Positions 5,649 through 6,735 of a DNA stretch of 6,735 bases are shown piece by piece; positions within the stretch are counted from its first letter, which is position 1; every line of letters begins with the position of its first letter. This stretch comes from Sphingomonas sp. (GTDB lineage: Bacteria > Pseudomonadota > Alphaproteobacteria > Sphingomonadales > Sphingomonadaceae). A model generated the notes under the pieces. The model saw only the letters and a list, made by a program, of their open reading frames with translations. It searched no databases and was not told the origin of the DNA. The position numbers and the translations under genes were made by a program. The DNA lies in the NCBI GenBank assembly GCA_021154945.1, contig JAJNQF010000039.1:1-6735 (forward strand), in the 5' to 3' direction.

Positions 5649-6157
5649 TCGCGTTTCTGCTCCTCCAAGCCGTGGCCGCGACGGGCACGGCCGCACCTGC
5701 ATGGAAGGTTGTCGACCGCACCAGCCCGGCGGGGGTGCGCAGCATCTCCGCCTCGGTCACCGGCAATGACGGGCTGTCGCGGTTCGTCGTGAAGTGCGAC
5801 GTCGCGTCCGAGCCGATCGTGTCAATCCAGTTCATTCAGCCGCAGCCGCTCGGATCTGGCGCGGACAAGCCGGTCGCGGTGCGCTTCGATGGCGGGCCGG
5901 CGTTCACCTATAACTGGCAGTTTCCGGGGACTGGTACGTACACAGCCGATCCTGCGGCGATCACCAAGCTGACCAGTTTCCTGGTGAAGTCGAAGACGGT
6001 GCGCGTGGAAACCACCAATGGCGCTAACTTCGCGGTCCAGGCCAACTTCGTCGCGCCGACCAGCGATGCGATGGTCCGGCAGGTGCTCGGTGTGTGCGGG
6101 TACACGCTCGGTGTCGTTCCCACGCCGCCGCCGCCGCCGCCGAAGGACGCGCCATGA
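5645..6157 (+). CDS. Secreted (periplasmic) protein of unknown function with proline-rich C-terminus
   Basis: The protein has 170 residues. MIAFLLLQAVAATGTAAPA looks like a short signal peptide, with cleavage near residues 12-19, although it lacks the usual N-terminal Lys or Arg. The mature part is beta-rich and has only two cysteines, C51 (VVKCDV) and C151 (GVCGY), placed to form a disulfide joining the ends of one domain. The pattern (a Cys-bearing strand, VAVRFDGGPAFTYNWQF, a loop, VRVETTNGANFAVQANF, then a final Cys) weakly recalls the TagO/VasI-type domain of type VI secretion loci, but no such locus is here. The C-terminus TPPPPPPKDAP is encoded partly by six CCG repeats (6125-6142). 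GGAGGA at 5632-5637 is a good ribosome site for ATG 5645. The gene overlaps its neighbours by four bases at both ends. A periplasmic protein has no obvious job in propionyl-CoA metabolism. Confidence 0.78.
   Translation: MIAFLLLQAVAATGTAAPAWKVVDRTSPAGVRSISASVTGNDGLSRFVVKCDVASEPIVSIQFIQPQPLGSGADKPVAVRFDGGPAFTYNWQFPGTGTYTADPAAITKLTSFLVKSKTVRVETTNGANFAVQANFVAPTSDAMVRQVLGVCGYTLGVVPTPPPPPPKDAP
6125..6142 (+). repeat. (CCG)6 trinucleotide tract
   Basis: Six perfect CCG units encode prolines 161-166 at the end of the secreted protein, just before its stop and the overlapping epimerase start. Slippage by whole units would change only the length of the proline run and keep the frame. Low complexity of this kind is common in GC-rich proline-rich tails. 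Confidence 0.85.
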
Positions 6158-6579
6158 GCCTGGGTCGCCTCAACCATGTCGGGGTCGCGACGCCATCGAT
6201 CGCGAAGTCGGTCGAGACGTATCGCCTGCTGCTCGGCGCGACTGCGATCGGCGAGCCGTTCGACCTGCCCGCGCAGGGCGTGAAGGTGTGCTTCATCGAC
6301 GCGCCGAACACGCAGATCGAACTGATTGAGCCGTATGACGAGACTTCGCCGATCGCTGGCTTCCTGCGCAAGAACCCGGCGGGCGGGCAGCATCACGTCT
6401 GCTTCGAGGTGGCGGATATCCACGCGGCGGTCGCCGACCTGAAGGCGAAGGGCGCGACCGTGCTGGGCGAGCCGCGGATCGGCGCGCATGGCACGCCGAT
6501 CGTGTTCGTGCACCCGAAGGACTTTGGCGGCATGCTGGTCGAGTTGATGGAGACGCCGGGCGATACCGGCGCGCACTAG
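6154..6579 (+). CDS. mce: Methylmalonyl-CoA epimerase
   Basis: The enzyme interconverts (S)- and (R)-methylmalonyl-CoA, linking propionyl-CoA carboxylase to the B12-dependent methylmalonyl-CoA mutase. The 141 residues form two vicinal-oxygen-chelate (glyoxalase-like) modules. By comparison with Propionibacterium shermanii epimerase (metal ligands His12, Gln65, His91, Glu141), the matching residues here are H8 in RLNHVGVA, E56 in TQIELIEP, H81 in GGQHHVCFEV and E130 in MLVELME. The family blocks SPIAGFLRKNPAGG and GAHGTPIVFVHPKDFGG are intact. ATG 6154 overlaps the previous stop by four bases and gives the normal N-terminus; an upstream in-frame ATG at 6094 would translate the end of the preceding gene out of frame. 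No strong separate ribosome site is seen, so translation probably depends on coupling to the secreted-protein gene. The gene confirms that the locus uses the methylmalonyl rather than the methylcitrate route. Confidence 0.95.
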   Translation: MSLGRLNHVGVATPSIAKSVETYRLLLGATAIGEPFDLPAQGVKVCFIDAPNTQIELIEPYDETSPIAGFLRKNPAGGQHHVCFEVADIHAAVADLKAKGATVLGEPRIGAHGTPIVFVHPKDFGGMLVELMETPGDTGAH

Positions 6580-6589
6580 GAGAGATCTG

Positions 6590-6735
6590 ATGGCCGCGTA
6601 CGAGCATATCCTGAGCGAACGGCGCGGCGACGTGCTGGTGCTGACGCTCAACCGGCCCGACCGGCTGAACGCCGCGCCGCCGGCAATGTTCGAGGAATTG
6701 CGCGCGGCGCTAGGCGATCTGGACGGGGCGCGGGC
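6590..6735 (+). CDS. Enoyl-CoA hydratase/isomerase (crotonase) family protein, N-terminal part
   Basis: The window edge cuts this gene after 48 codons. MAAYEHILSERRGDVLVLTLNRPDRLNA is the typical opening of crotonase-fold enoyl-CoA hydratases and isomerases, and the LNRPDRLNA motif begins the CoA-binding region. The following helix, MFEELRAALGDLD, also fits. The catalytic glutamates and oxyanion-hole residues lie beyond the window, so hydratase, isomerase or hydrolase activity cannot be chosen. The AGGAGA at 6578-6583 gives a good ribosome site with a six-base gap to the ATG. The start lies only ten bases after the epimerase stop, so the gene is in the same operon. The substrate may be a branched or short acyl-CoA feeding propionyl-CoA, but this is inference. 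Confidence 0.88.
   Translation, partial: MAAYEHILSERRGDVLVLTLNRPDRLNAAPPAMFEELRAALGDLDGAR

Noticed and set aside
6154..6579. Epimerase seeming to lack the Glu48 catalytic base of the P. shermanii enzyme
   Set aside because: The aligned position is Val here, but from recall it is also hydrophobic in human and other bacterial epimerases, so it is probably not a defect. The four metal-ligand positions are filled.

Overview
The window is GC-rich chromosomal DNA that looks like an alphaproteobacterium of the order Sphingomonadales. This rests on protein style, a CTTG-N-CCAT type heat-shock promoter before clpB, a ScfR/PccR-type propionate regulator beside pccB, and a REP-like inverted repeat whose shadow translation is the 'PLPGREG' type often seen in these genomes. 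No genome match was possible, so the assignment is inference.

Layout. (1) 1-1365, minus: the first 455 residues of the ClpB disaggregase, cut by the window edge, with a good sigma-32-like promoter at 1403-1430. (2) 1537-1947, plus: a small hotdog-fold acyl-CoA thioesterase, divergent from clpB. (3) 1951-2065: a large imperfect inverted repeat between convergent gene ends, either a REP-like element or a bidirectional terminator. (4) 2067-3461, minus: an XRE-type short-chain fatty acyl-CoA regulator (ScfR/PccR/RamB family). (5) 3462-3561: a 100-bp divergent control region holding TTTGCAAA-type operator sites. (6) 3562-5088, plus: pccB, the propionyl-CoA carboxylase beta subunit. (7) 5146-6157, plus: three small genes encoding a ribbon-helix-helix-like protein, a coiled-coil protein and a secreted protein. 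They have their own candidate promoter and operator and are joined by 4-bp overlaps. (8) 6154-6579, plus: methylmalonyl-CoA epimerase, again overlapping by 4 bp. (9) 6590 to the edge, plus: the N-terminus of a crotonase-family protein.

The core is a propionate assimilation locus. PccB (with a biotinylated PccA not in the window) makes (S)-methylmalonyl-CoA. The epimerase converts it to the (R) form for methylmalonyl-CoA mutase, which presumably lies further downstream. The divergent ScfR protein probably senses a short-chain acyl-CoA and controls pccB through the TTTGCAAA sites. The most unusual part is the uncharacterised three-gene cassette inside the pathway operon. It is translationally coupled to the epimerase and preceded by a promoter-sized segment carrying an ATGATAA/TTATCAT palindrome and bracketed by GTCATGC repeats.
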